Translations under genes and position numbers: made by a program
Notes under the pieces: generated by a model
The model's database searches: none
Told to the model about the DNA's origin: nothing
What the model saw: only the letters and a program-made list of their open reading frames with translations
In this document: positions 1-8,746 of the stretch, piece by piece
Layout of the letters: each line of letters opens with the position of its first letter
Position numbering within the stretch: position 1 is the stretch's first letter
From: Anaerolineae bacterium
Lineage (GTDB): Bacteria; Chloroflexota; Anaerolineae; Promineifilales; Promineifilaceae
Direction of reading: 5' to 3'
NCBI GenBank assembly: GCA_023382655.1
Contig: JAHDWK010000032.1
Coordinates: 1-64,000 of the forward strand
DNA length: 64,000 bases

Positions 1-1638
1 AGTTGCGCTCTCCGCGAATTCCTGCCCTTCAGGTTTCCTGAGCGAAAGTCCTAAAAACATAAGCTGTGGTGCTGGTTCTTCGTCACTTGCCTGGAAAGAT
101 GATGTACTCACATCATAAATGACACTGGCGTTTTTATGATGAATAGAAAAACTGACACAATCTTTGATCCCTTCGCGCAGATCTTCCCAATAAGGATTAG
201 CCGGAATATCTGCCGCAGAGAGGCGTTTCTTTTTTTGTTTCAAATCGAGCTTGGCGCGTAAATATGTGTCAAATTTATCTGAATTGGTACTGATTATTTT
301 TGTGACCCACTTTTCAATCACATTGGCAGCTATCTCTGCGCTTTGTTTTCGATCCAGCCCCAACGATACCAGCCCAAAGAGGCCGTCCGGCGTTTCTAGT
401 AGTTGTAGCGATTGAGGATTTACTGGTTGGATGGCATACTTGCTCGGCAACGGCCGTCTTGGCATTGACAACGATCTAAGTGAAGCCTGAAATACCGCTT
501 GACCCTTCTCACGGTTTGCATGAGGGACAAAGGCAACGAATAGCTCTCCTGCCCCCGTGTTTTTTATCGAAGCAGGGATGTGAAATTGAACCTGAGTCTG
601 AGCCATTGCCTGCATAATTTTTCCCCAATTCCCGCCTGGCCATATCTCCAACCCACCAGCAATACCTTGCGGAAACTCGAATGTTGTTATAGGGGCGACA
701 AGCAGAGGAATTTCCCGTGCTTCAACCTTCCCCCTGGTCGGGATAAAAATGATCTCCTCTTTCTTCTCAAAATCATCCGCCTTGAACACCTCAACTTTGT
801 GCAAATGCACAATCTCTTTATCGAGCGCACTTCCCCAGGCCAGAATGTCCAATCCCACAAATGCACTTCCTTCGTTTTGAACCGATATTTGCAGATCGAG
901 TTGGTGACCCACATAGATCTCTCCAGGTTCCATGTAGCTGGCCAAACTTAACTTTGGTGGTCCTTCTGCTTTGGTTTCATAGAGAGGTTTTCCCTTCAAT
1001 TGGAATGTTAATCGAGTAAAATCCTCTCGACCTTGACCGGCCCAGAAATCGGATACTATCTCTTCATCGTTCATTCCAAGAGCCGCAACAGTTGCCCATA
1101 AAATATCATCAGCGAAGACAGGGTCACTATCCCATATCTCCCGTATCTCATCTGGATTGACGCCTGCCACAAACAAATCATGCCAGTTTGCCGGGTTGCC
1201 GCGCGTCATGGCTTTAAGGTCATCGCCTTCCATCTCATTCCAGTCTGAAAGTGAATCGGGCTCAATTCCATAAAAGTCATATGAAAGCGGGTCATTACAA
1301 TACTCATCAACCATTTGGCCGCTGTTATAACGCCGTAAATGAACGACATCACTATCAATCAAGCTCACAAAGATGACGGTGCTTTCAATGGTTGCCGATA
1401 CTTTTTGAGCAATTTCACGCAAGTTACTGTTAGTGACAAAAACCGTTAACCAGGGTGAATCGCCAAGTGAACCAACAAACAGTTCCCTGTCTGGGTATTG
1501 CTCACTTGTTTGAGGGGATGTTTCAACATATCCTTGATTCAATGCCTGTTTGCAAATCGTTTCGATCACTATTTTGCGGACATCTGCTTTTTGCTTGCTG
1601 CCCATGTAAACTTGTAAACATGTGAGACTGGTACCCAT
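1..1638 (-). CDS. Partial hypothetical protein, open at the left window edge
   Basis: Reading the minus strand from an ATG at 1638 gives 546 uninterrupted codons that run out of the window, so the C-terminus is missing. A GGAG ribosome site lies 8 nt before the ATG (1647-1650). The first ~190 residues are acidic and tryptophan-rich, with a stretch IWDSDPVFADDILWATVAAL. The next part has beta-rich segments such as GHQLDLQISVQNEGSAFVGL that suggest an Ig-like or CARDB-like fold, followed by a lysine-rich region (LDLKQKKKRLSAAD). There is no signal peptide and no recognised catalytic motif. I do not recognise the family. Codon use looks more AT-rich than its neighbours and it has only one ACGGCCGT site, near 450, which could mean recent acquisition. 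It ends tail to tail with nothing visible and is upstream of, and on the same strand as, the kynU gene's far end. Confidence 0.8.
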   Translation of the reverse strand, partial: MGTSLTCLQVYMGSKQKADVRKIVIETICKQALNQGYVETSPQTSEQYPDRELFVGSLGDSPWLTVFVTNSNLREIAQKVSATIESTVIFVSLIDSDVVHLRRYNSGQMVDEYCNDPLSYDFYGIEPDSLSDWNEMEGDDLKAMTRGNPANWHDLFVAGVNPDEIREIWDSDPVFADDILWATVAALGMNDEEIVSDFWAGQGREDFTRLTFQLKGKPLYETKAEGPPKLSLASYMEPGEIYVGHQLDLQISVQNEGSAFVGLDILAWGSALDKEIVHLHKVEVFKADDFEKKEEIIFIPTRGKVEAREIPLLVAPITTFEFPQGIAGGLEIWPGGNWGKIMQAMAQTQVQFHIPASIKNTGAGELFVAFVPHANREKGQAVFQASLRSLSMPRRPLPSKYAIQPVNPQSLQLLETPDGLFGLVSLGLDRKQSAEIAANVIEKWVTKIISTNSDKFDTYLRAKLDLKQKKKRLSAADIPANPYWEDLREGIKDCVSFSIHHKNASVIYDVSTSSFQASDEEPAPQLMFLGLSLRKPEGQEFAESAT

Positions 1639-1687
1639 TTTTCTGACTCCATACCTTATCAGGGGGGGCTTGTTGCAAACGAGATGT

Positions 1688-2956
1688 TTACGTCACGGCC
1701 GTACTCCCCTCATCATACTTCTCATACAACCGCCGCTCCATCACCAGCCGCAGGCGGCGCATCGCTTCGTAAATGTCATGGTACGACGTATAGAGTGGGG
1801 CAATACCTAGCCGGATATTGTCCGGGTGGCGAAAATCGGGAATGACTTCCATATCGTGGATGAGCGCCTGATCAATGCGCCAGCCATCATCATGCCCCAA
1901 GGAAACATGTGAACCCCGCCGGTTAGCCTCTCGCGGCGAGTTCAGCCGAAAGCCCAACGGCGCCAACCATTGTTCATACAGATAAATGAGATATTCCGTC
2001 TGCTGCACCGATTTGGCGCGCAGCCGGGCCATGCCTGCTGCCAACAGCAAGTCAACGCCAGGTTCGATGGTAGCGGTGGATAATACCGGTGGCGTGCCGG
2101 TGAGAAAATGGCGCAGGCCGGAGTCGCGTTCATACGACAAGGCAAAATCAAACATATGTTGCTGCCCCATCCAGCCGGTGATGGGGTTGCCCAATTTGCC
2201 TTGCAGATCACGCCGCACATAGAGAAAAGCGGGCGAACCGGGGCCGCCATTCAGATATTTATACGTGCAACCCACCGCCAGATCAACATTCGCCCCGTGC
2301 AGATCAACAGGCACAGAACCGGCGGAATGGCTCAAGTCCCAGAGCATGAGGGCGCCTGATTGGTGGGCCAGATGGGTCACGGCCGTTAAATCATACATAT
2401 ACGCACTCTTAAAAACAGTGTGCGACAACGTAACCAGCGCCGTATCCTCATCAATCGCCTGCATCAGCGCCTCCACCGGCCCATGAATACCATCGGATGA
2501 AGGAATAACCTGAATGTGCAACGGCTGATTTACCAGCCGCGCCACCCCTTGCAAAATGTATAAGTCCGAGGGGAAATTGAGATCATCCGTAACAATCTTG
2601 TGGCGATTCGGCTGTGCCAATACCGCTGCCAGTGCCAGCTTAAATAAATTCGTGGAAGTAGAATCGGCTATAATCACCTCATCCGCAGCCGCGCCCAACA
2701 ATTGGGCAATCTTGCCGCCAATCTGCTCTTGCAGCCCCATCCATCCCTCGTTCCAACCGCGAATAAGGCGGTTGCCCCATTGCTCGTTGACAATCTCTTG
2801 CGCCAATGTGATGCTGTCATGAGGCAGCCGCCCTAATGAATTACCATCCAGATAAATCAGATTCGGTTCGCTGATGACAAAGCGGTGGCGAAAGGAGGCC
2901 AGTTCGTCCTGCGCATCCATCTCCTGGGCAAAATTAACATCCGTCGTGAAAATCAT
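1688..2956 (-). CDS. kynU: Kynureninase
   Basis: A PLP-dependent, fold-type I enzyme of 422 aa, the normal family length, that cleaves kynurenine to anthranilate and alanine in the cytoplasm. The N-terminal NLIYLDGNSLGRLP motif, the substrate-loop region around LSHTVFKSAYMYD, the cofactor-binding DLSHSAGSVPVDL and the Schiff-base lysine in GCTYKYLNGGPG are all present. The ATG is preceded by GAGGAAAG. It lies 63 nt downstream of the tryptophan 2,3-dioxygenase gene on the same strand, so the pair forms a tryptophan-degradation unit. A kynurenine formamidase is not in the window. The gap between the two genes holds a long palindrome. Identification is firm; co-transcription across that palindrome is inferred. 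Confidence 0.95.
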   Translation of the reverse strand: MIFTTDVNFAQEMDAQDELASFRHRFVISEPNLIYLDGNSLGRLPHDSITLAQEIVNEQWGNRLIRGWNEGWMGLQEQIGGKIAQLLGAAADEVIIADSTSTNLFKLALAAVLAQPNRHKIVTDDLNFPSDLYILQGVARLVNQPLHIQVIPSSDGIHGPVEALMQAIDEDTALVTLSHTVFKSAYMYDLTAVTHLAHQSGALMLWDLSHSAGSVPVDLHGANVDLAVGCTYKYLNGGPGSPAFLYVRRDLQGKLGNPITGWMGQQHMFDFALSYERDSGLRHFLTGTPPVLSTATIEPGVDLLLAAGMARLRAKSVQQTEYLIYLYEQWLAPLGFRLNSPREANRRGSHVSLGHDDGWRIDQALIHDMEVIPDFRHPDNIRLGIAPLYTSYHDIYEAMRRLRLVMERRLYEKYDEGSTAVT

Positions 2957-2977
2957 GGCACTTTCCTCTTAAAAACG

Positions 2978-3023
2978 TAGGGCGATTTTCCAAATCGCCA
3001 CCCGATTTGGAAAATCGGACTAC
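2978..3023. repeat. Intergenic palindrome between kynA and kynU
   Basis: GTAG and CTAC close a stem whose arms carry CGATTTTCCAAATCG and its complement, with internal smaller palindromes. The dioxygenase stop codon lies in one arm. The same GGCGATTTT..AAAATCGCC words recur at 8397-8422, near 8560 and near 8640, so this is one copy of a dispersed element. No T-run follows, so a terminator role is uncertain. Confidence 0.75.
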
Positions 3024-3799
3024 AACTCAGCGCGAATAGCCCACAGGTCGGGGAAGAACGGTTTAAGCGTCGTGTGCAGATACCCCACACCAGACGAGCC
3101 GCCGGTGCCACGCTTTGAGCCGATGGTGCGTTCCACCATTTTGATGTGCCGGTAGCGCCATTCCTGTAACCCTTCATCCAGGTCAACCAGCCGCTCGCAC
3201 ACGCGCAGGGTGCGGGGGTCTTCCCGATAAATGTGGATGAGGAGTTGTTGTAGGGCAGGCGACGGCCGTAGCGCCTCCGTCACATCTCTGTTAACCAGTT
3301 CCTCCGGTAATTCATACCCATTGGCGAGCAGAAACGCCAGAAAAGCATCCCACAGGGTAGGTTGGGCAAAACGGGTTTCCAGGTGGGTCACGGCCGTGAG
3401 GTCATCGGCATAATGCGCCATCACCCCGCGCCGTTTGTGCCCCAGGGCAAATTCCAGTTCGCGGAACTGGTAGGATTGGAAACCGCTGGCCGACTCCAGC
3501 CGATCCCGGAAGGAGAGAAATTCCAGCGGCGTCATCGTCTCTAAAATATCAATTTGCGCCACCAGCGTCTTGAGAATGGTGAGGATGCGGCGTAAGGTGT
3601 GCAAGGTGCGCGTTTGATCATTCTGGCGCAACAACCTCGTCAGGTAATCCGTCTCGTGGAGCACCTGCTTAAACCACAATTCATACACCTGATGGATGAT
3701 GATGAAGAGCATTTCGTCGTGCTCCGGCCCGGCCGAGCGGGGATGCTGCGCGTTGAGAATCTGGTTCAGTTCCAGGTAAGAAGAATAAGTCAGGGACAT
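3020..3799 (-). CDS. kynA: Tryptophan 2,3-dioxygenase
   Basis: A 259-aa haem enzyme that opens the indole ring of L-tryptophan to N-formylkynurenine, the first step of the kynurenine pathway. Its length fits short bacterial forms. The active-site helix HQVYELWFKQ near residue 33, the haem-ligand histidine in WRYRHIKMVERTIG and the following substrate loop GTGGSSGVGYL are intact. GAGGTGA sits 5 nt before the ATG. It is followed by kynU, which takes the pathway to anthranilate; the intermediate formamidase must be encoded elsewhere or be supplied by a promiscuous hydrolase. Upstream lies a heptamer-iterated hairpin that separates it from the sensor kinase gene. Confidence 0.96.
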   Translation of the reverse strand: MSLTYSSYLELNQILNAQHPRSAGPEHDEMLFIIIHQVYELWFKQVLHETDYLTRLLRQNDQTRTLHTLRRILTILKTLVAQIDILETMTPLEFLSFRDRLESASGFQSYQFRELEFALGHKRRGVMAHYADDLTAVTHLETRFAQPTLWDAFLAFLLANGYELPEELVNRDVTEALRPSPALQQLLIHIYREDPRTLRVCERLVDLDEGLQEWRYRHIKMVERTIGSKRGTGGSSGVGYLHTTLKPFFPDLWAIRAEL

Positions 3800-3825
3800 G
3801 GATTCACCTCAGTTTTAGGGCATAT

Positions 3826-3884
3826 AGTAATCGGTAATCGGTGATCGGTAAACGGTTCAACCGATTACCGATCACCGATCACCG
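3826..3884. repeat. Heptamer-iterated hairpin (ATCGGTA type)
   Basis: Tandem 7-nt words of the form ATCGGTA/ATCGGTG fill the left arm and ACCGATT/ACCGATC fill the right arm. The two arms pair over about 25 bp with two mismatches and almost no loop. The sensor kinase gene on the minus strand ends inside it: its last codons and TGA stop are repeat units. No T-run is present. It is the type copy of a period-7 family found at many junctions in this window. Confidence 0.85.
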
Positions 3885-6256
3885 GCTTTATGAGCGGGCA
3901 AGGTGATAAGAAAAGTGGCACCTTCCCCAGGGGTACTATGAGCGGTAATGTGGCCGCCATGCCGTTTGACAATTTTTTGGCAAATAGCCAGGCCCACACC
4001 GGTGCCGCTGTATTCCTGACGGCCGTGCAACCGCTGAAACACGCCAAAAATGCGATCCAGGTACTTTTCATCAAAGCCAATCCCGTTATCGGTGATGACG
4101 ATGGTGTAACTGGCGCGGTCGGCCGGTTGGCTGTGAATATGAATGACCGGGGGCCGTCCTGGCTCGATGAATTTGAGAGCATTGCTGAGCAGGTTCAAAA
4201 AGAGTTGGGCCATCTGCGTAGCGTCTGCGTCAATGGTAGGCAATGGTTCTAGCTGAATGGCGGCGTTGGTTTCTTCGATGCGCATTTCCAGGTCGGTGAG
4301 CACGGCCGTCAGCACCACATTCAAATCTACCGGGGCAAACGGCCGTGCCTGGGTTGTCACCCGCGAATAGGCTAACAAATCCACAATTAACATCTGCATC
4401 CGCGCCGCCGCCTGTTGCATTCGCTCCAGATAGTCCAGTCCACGCTCATCCAACTGATGCCCATAGCGCGTTTGCAGGCGGTCGCTAAACGATTGGATTT
4501 TGCGTAGTGGCTCTTGCATATCATGGGAAGCTGCATAGGCGAAATCTTGCAAATCCTGGTTGCTGCGGGTCAACTCTTGAGAATGGCGCTGGATATTTTC
4601 GTGGAGACGGGCGTTTTCCAGGGCAATGGCAGCCTGGGCCGCCAGCAATGTCAATAATTCGGCGTCAGCATCCGTAAAGGAATCTGTTCTGTTTTTAGCA
4701 ATGCTGATCGCCCCTTGCACCGTATCCCCCCAAAAGATGGGCACGCCCAGAATAGACATATTTCTCAGATTTTGTTCAAACTGGGGGGTGTGCCCCCGAT
4801 ACTCTGAATAGTCAGATACAACCATCGGTTGCCCGCTCTCCCACACCGCGCCAATCACATCCTGCCCTCTGGCGATAGTAGTGCCTACAGGTAACGTGCC
4901 GTTGTGGCTGGCTACCAGTTGCAGCACATCCCGGTCAGGTTGGTAAAGCCATAAAGCACCTTTGTCGCCGTTTAAGATGCGCACCGAATGGGCGATGATG
5001 GATTGCAGCAAAGTGTTCAAATCTAGCTGGGCGGCAATCTCCAGCCCTACCTGGCGTAGGGCTTCCAGCTGGACTTTTTGTTGTCGCAGCAGGTTTTCCG
5101 TTTGCTTTTGTTTGGTAATGTCGGTAGAAATCCCGGCGACAGCATGGGGGCGACCGGCGTCATCAAACAAGGGAAATTTGATAGAAAGGTAGGTCACGCC
5201 ATCGGGGTTCTCCGTGGGATTTTCTTCATATTGGCTGGGGAGGCCACTGGCGAGAACGGCCGTATCATTTTGCCGAATTTTAGCCGCGATAGTGGCTGAA
5301 AACAGGTCATGATCGGTGCGGCCTAAAATTTCGGCGCGGGGCAGCCGGATGGCCTTTTCAAATGGTGTGTTTACCAGGACGTAACGGCCGTCTAAATCTT
5401 TGACAAAAATCAGAGCGGTACTGTTTTCAATCAATCCTTGTAACAACTGCTGGTTTTCGCGCCGTTCTTCTTCCGCTTTTTTGCGGTCGGTAATGTCCAC
5501 AATCTGGCCGATGAGATGAACGGGACGGCCGTCAGCATCCCGTTCCAGAATCACTTGCAGCAGCGCAAAAACAGTTCCGGCTGTTTTGTGGGTATACCGT
5601 TTCTCCAAAAAGAAACTGGAAATTTCGCCGTCCAGCACCTGTTGGATGAGCCGGAGATTGGCTTCCCGGTCATCTGGGTGCGTGATGTCTACCAGAGTCA
5701 TTTGCTGCAATTCAGCGGCGCTGTACCCGATCGTGTCGCAGTATGCTTGGTTGACCCGCAAAAAACGGCCGTCTGGCGTAGCAATTGCCATGCCAATAGG
5801 CGCCTGTTCAAACAGCAGCCGAAATTGTCTCTCACTGGCTTGCAGGTCGGTATATAGCTGCCGCTCTTTTTGCCGTTGTTTCTCTTCCAATAAGAGCAAA
5901 TAACGGCGAAAGATGAGCAGAAGCGCTGACATAACACCTAGCAACAGCAGGGGGCGCAAAAAGGTGGCGGCAAATGGAATGTCTGGCAGCAGCCAATAGA
6001 AGGACAAGATCAAAGTCAGGATGGCCACAACTTGCACCAGGGTCTGGCGCAGTGTCAGGAGAATGTTGCCCAGTAAAATGGCGGGCAGAAGCCAGATGAG
6101 TGCACTAAAAACTGGCAATGGGGCATAATCGGCGCGCTTGAGTAGGAAGACAAAGGGAACGGCCGTCACGGTTGCCACTACTGCCACCATCGCCCATTTC
6201 CGCTGGCGTGTTCGGCTAATAAGGTATAGCCCCTTCTCCATCCAATAAGAGTTCAT
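3872..6256 (-). CDS. Membrane PAS-PAS-GAF sensor histidine kinase
   Basis: A 794-aa sensor kinase. Four hydrophobic segments within residues ~20-125 form a membrane anchor. Two PAS domains follow (~140-265 and ~275-395; the first begins ERQFRLLFEQAPIGMAIATP), then a GAF domain (~405-560) and a HisKA dimerisation helix with the phospho-acceptor in ASHDMQEPLRKI. The HATPase domain has an N box (LNLLSNALKF), a G1 box (DNGIGFD) and a G2-like GTGVGLAIC. There is no receiver domain and no partner regulator next to it. I start at the ATG at 6256; an in-frame TTG at 6283 is possible. The C-terminal core closely resembles the kinase at 14195-16555. The gene ends in a heptamer repeat, which supplies the residues GDR and the stop. 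Confidence 0.9.
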   Translation of the reverse strand: MNSYWMEKGLYLISRTRQRKWAMVAVVATVTAVPFVFLLKRADYAPLPVFSALIWLLPAILLGNILLTLRQTLVQVVAILTLILSFYWLLPDIPFAATFLRPLLLLGVMSALLLIFRRYLLLLEEKQRQKERQLYTDLQASERQFRLLFEQAPIGMAIATPDGRFLRVNQAYCDTIGYSAAELQQMTLVDITHPDDREANLRLIQQVLDGEISSFFLEKRYTHKTAGTVFALLQVILERDADGRPVHLIGQIVDITDRKKAEEERRENQQLLQGLIENSTALIFVKDLDGRYVLVNTPFEKAIRLPRAEILGRTDHDLFSATIAAKIRQNDTAVLASGLPSQYEENPTENPDGVTYLSIKFPLFDDAGRPHAVAGISTDITKQKQTENLLRQQKVQLEALRQVGLEIAAQLDLNTLLQSIIAHSVRILNGDKGALWLYQPDRDVLQLVASHNGTLPVGTTIARGQDVIGAVWESGQPMVVSDYSEYRGHTPQFEQNLRNMSILGVPIFWGDTVQGAISIAKNRTDSFTDADAELLTLLAAQAAIALENARLHENIQRHSQELTRSNQDLQDFAYAASHDMQEPLRKIQSFSDRLQTRYGHQLDERGLDYLERMQQAAARMQMLIVDLLAYSRVTTQARPFAPVDLNVVLTAVLTDLEMRIEETNAAIQLEPLPTIDADATQMAQLFLNLLSNALKFIEPGRPPVIHIHSQPADRASYTIVITDNGIGFDEKYLDRIFGVFQRLHGRQEYSGTGVGLAICQKIVKRHGGHITAHSTPGEGATFLITLPAHKAGDR

Positions 6257-6377
6257 GCGCCTACCCTTATTACCAGTACACAATTACCTATCTTTGCGCC
6301 ATACTTCCAAAAGTAAGATCAGGATATTACTCCAATACCACAATATCTCAATAATTTCACCCTCATAAGGAGGCACT

Positions 6378-8399
6378 ATGGCATTTCATGGCGCAGGCTG
6401 GTGGGCTTATATCTCACACGATGAAAAAAACGAACGCCCTATTATCTCCAGGGCACTATTATACCGGGTTTGGGAATTTGCACGGCCGTATCGCCTCAAA
6501 ACCATCGCCCTCATCTTCACCATCTTGCTCATCACCGCACTCACCCTGCTCTCGCCGTTGCTGTTGCGCCAGTTGATTGATGTGGCTATTCCCGAAAAGG
6601 ATATGTCGCGCCTGACGCTACTGGCCTTTAGCATGGTCGCTATTCCCCTGGTAAACGGTCTCATTGGTATCTGGCAGCGCAAACTGAACTCCGAAATTGG
6701 CGAAGGGGTTATTTACGATTTGCGGCGCGGCCTGTATGAACATATGCAACGGATGTCACTGCGTTTTTTCACCGAAACCCGCACCGGCGAATTGATGTCC
6801 CGCCTGAACAATGATGTGATTGGCGCGCAGCGCGCCGTCAGTGAAACCATTGTCACCATTGTCACCAACATCATCTTTCTCATGGGCAGTCTGGCCATCA
6901 TGTTTGCGTTAGAATGGCGGCTGACGCTATTGGGGCTGGCTATTTTACCGCTGTTTGTGCTGCCGGCGCGGCGGATTGGGCGGCGGCTGCGCGCATTACA
7001 CCGCCAATCATTGGAATATAACGCCGAAATGAACGCCACTATGAACGAGACGCTTAACGTGAGTGGGGCCATGTTGGTCAAGTTGTTTGGCCGCGAAAAA
7101 CAAGAATTGGCTCGTTTTGGCAAAGATGCGGTGATGGTGCGGGATATTGGCATCCAGCAGGCAGTGATCAGCCGTACCTTTTTTATGATGTTAGGTGTGG
7201 TAGGGGCAGTGGGCACGGCCGTTGTCTATTGGGTGGGTGGCTACATGGCCATTGCCGATGCGCTGACGGTGGGCACCATCGTCGCCCTGGGCGCATACCT
7301 GACGCAGGTCTACAGCCCGCTGATGGCGCTAACCAATGCCCCGGTGGAATTTGCGCAAAGCATGGTCAGTTTTGAGCGGGTTTTTGAAGTGCTGGACATT
7401 CCCATTGAAATTCAGGAAAAACCAGAAGCAGCGGTGTTGGCAGGCGCGCACGGCCAACCCGAAGCCGCTTCGGGCCGTATCCAATTTCAGAATGTTTCCT
7501 TCAGTTACCAAAAGGAAGGTGAACGAGTCGGGTTGGCAGAAGTGGCCCGCATGGGCTGGGGCGGCGACCGGGAGGCTCACCTGAAACGGGGCAAAGAACG
7601 CCAGGCAGAAGGCGACCCGAAGGGTGGGCAAAATGGGCAGTCTGCTAACGGGCATACCCTCGAAGATGTGGGTGACTTGGGAGCGGCGGAATTAACCCCC
7701 GAAAAACGATACGCCCTGCAAGAGATTTCTTTCTCCATTGAGCCAGGCCAACTGGTGGCGCTGGTGGGGCCCAGTGGCGCGGGCAAAACCACCGTCACTT
7801 ACTTGTTGCCCCGGCTGTATGATCCCACAGACGGCCGTATTCTCATTGACGGCCGTGACCTCAAAGATGTCACATTAGAATCGCTGGCCGATAACATCGG
7901 CATGGTCACGCAGGAAAGCTACCTCTTTTATGACACCATCCGCGCCAATCTGCTCTACGCCCGCCCCCAGGCCAGTGAAACCGAGATGGTCGCCGCCGCC
8001 CAAGTCGCCAACATCCACGACTTTGTGATGACCCTGCCCGACCGCTACGACACCGTTGTTGGCGAACGCGGTTACCGCCTCAGCGGCGGTGAGCGCCAGC
8101 GCATTGCCATCGCCCGTGTTGTCCTCAAAAACCCGCGCATTCTGGTGCTGGACGAAGCGACTTCTCACCTGGATTCCGTCTCCGAGGCCCTCATTCAAGA
8201 AGCGCTACAGCGCATTATGCAAGGGCGCAGCAGTCTGGTGATAGCCCATCGTCTCTCCACCATCCTCGCTGCCGACCAAATCCTGGTGATGGACAAAGGT
8301 CGCCTGGTGGAACGGGGCAAACACGAGGAATTATTGGCCCAAGGTGGCCTCTACACCACTTTGTACGAAACGCAGTTTAAACCTGTGGAAATGCTGTAG
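6378..8399 (+). CDS. ABC exporter, fused permease and ATPase
   Basis: A 673-aa half-transporter of the MsbA/multidrug exporter class. Six membrane helices span residues ~40-320, followed by one nucleotide-binding domain. Walker A (GPSGAGKTT), the Q-loop region (MVTQESYLFYDT), the signature LSGGERQR, Walker B (ILVLDEATSHLD) and the H-loop (VIAHRLS) are all intact, so ATP hydrolysis is expected. The substrate cannot be told from sequence. AAGGAGG precedes the ATG. An extra glycine- and charge-rich stretch of about 65 residues lies between the A-loop strand (VSFSYQKEGE) and the strand leading to Walker A (RYALQEISFSIEPGQ), where standard members have a short turn. A perfect palindrome begins at its stop codon. 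Confidence 0.93.
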   Translation: MAFHGAGWWAYISHDEKNERPIISRALLYRVWEFARPYRLKTIALIFTILLITALTLLSPLLLRQLIDVAIPEKDMSRLTLLAFSMVAIPLVNGLIGIWQRKLNSEIGEGVIYDLRRGLYEHMQRMSLRFFTETRTGELMSRLNNDVIGAQRAVSETIVTIVTNIIFLMGSLAIMFALEWRLTLLGLAILPLFVLPARRIGRRLRALHRQSLEYNAEMNATMNETLNVSGAMLVKLFGREKQELARFGKDAVMVRDIGIQQAVISRTFFMMLGVVGAVGTAVVYWVGGYMAIADALTVGTIVALGAYLTQVYSPLMALTNAPVEFAQSMVSFERVFEVLDIPIEIQEKPEAAVLAGAHGQPEAASGRIQFQNVSFSYQKEGERVGLAEVARMGWGGDREAHLKRGKERQAEGDPKGGQNGQSANGHTLEDVGDLGAAELTPEKRYALQEISFSIEPGQLVALVGPSGAGKTTVTYLLPRLYDPTDGRILIDGRDLKDVTLESLADNIGMVTQESYLFYDTIRANLLYARPQASETEMVAAAQVANIHDFVMTLPDRYDTVVGERGYRLSGGERQRIAIARVVLKNPRILVLDEATSHLDSVSEALIQEALQRIMQGRSSLVIAHRLSTILAADQILVMDKGRLVERGKHEELLAQGGLYTTLYETQFKPVEML

Positions 8400-8422
8400 G
8401 GCGATTTTCAAAATCGCCCTAC
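8398..8422. terminator. Perfect palindrome downstream of the ABC exporter
   Basis: Two 12-nt arms (TAGGGCGATTTT and its complement) flank a single central base and overlap the ABC exporter stop. It could end transcripts from both sides, since the small gene at 8435-8530 converges on it, but no strong T-run follows. It shares words with 2978-3023. Confidence 0.55.
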
Positions 8423-8434
8423 CCTTGCACGATC

Positions 8435-8530
8435 TTATTTTTGCCGCCGCTGTTGAATGGCCGGAATGGTGGCGGCGGCGATCACCAGCAGGAATGCCAA
8501 TCCCATTACAATCAGTCCAATTGGGTCCAT
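8435..8530 (-). CDS. 31-aa single-pass membrane peptide
   Basis: A short gene reads MDPIGLIVMGLAFLLVIAAA, then TIPAIQQRRQK and stop. The first 25 residues form one hydrophobic helix and the tail is basic, so an N-out/C-in membrane peptide is predicted. AAGGAG lies 10 nt before the ATG (8541-8547 region), which supports translation. It sits alone between the convergent ABC exporter and a region that leads to the M14 peptidase on the other strand. I know no homologue. Small membrane peptides next to ABC exporters can modulate them, but that is only a guess here. Confidence 0.5.
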   Translation of the reverse strand: MDPIGLIVMGLAFLLVIAAATIPAIQQRRQK

Positions 8531-8670
8531 ATTGTCAGGTCTCCTTTGTCATGGTAAAGCGATTGTACAAAATCGCCCTACAACGCTGTATTTCTCCTTA
8601 TTTTAGGCGGGGGACAATAGATGGGCAAGGTAAGATGGACGATTTTCAAAATCGCCAATCACCTATTTGT

Positions 8671-8699
8671 TAGACAATCATCTAATGCACTGTTATAAT
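8671..8699 (+). promoter_or_regulatory. Sigma-70-type promoter for the M14 peptidase
   Basis: TAGACA (8671-8676) and TATAAT (8694-8699) are separated by 17 nt, five of six and six of six matches to the consensus. The start would be near 8706, giving a leader of about 40 nt before the ATG at 8747. The stretch 8531-8670 holds further GGCGATTTT palindromes and no other gene. Confidence 0.7.
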
Positions 8700-8746
8700 T
8701 TTTCCCAGACTGTTTTGTCCACCGTTTTTACAAAAAAGGAGCAGCC

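Noticed and set aside
3826..3884. CRISPR-like appearance of the tandem repeats
   Set aside because: The unit is 7 nt with no spacers, and arms are inverted; no cas gene is present.
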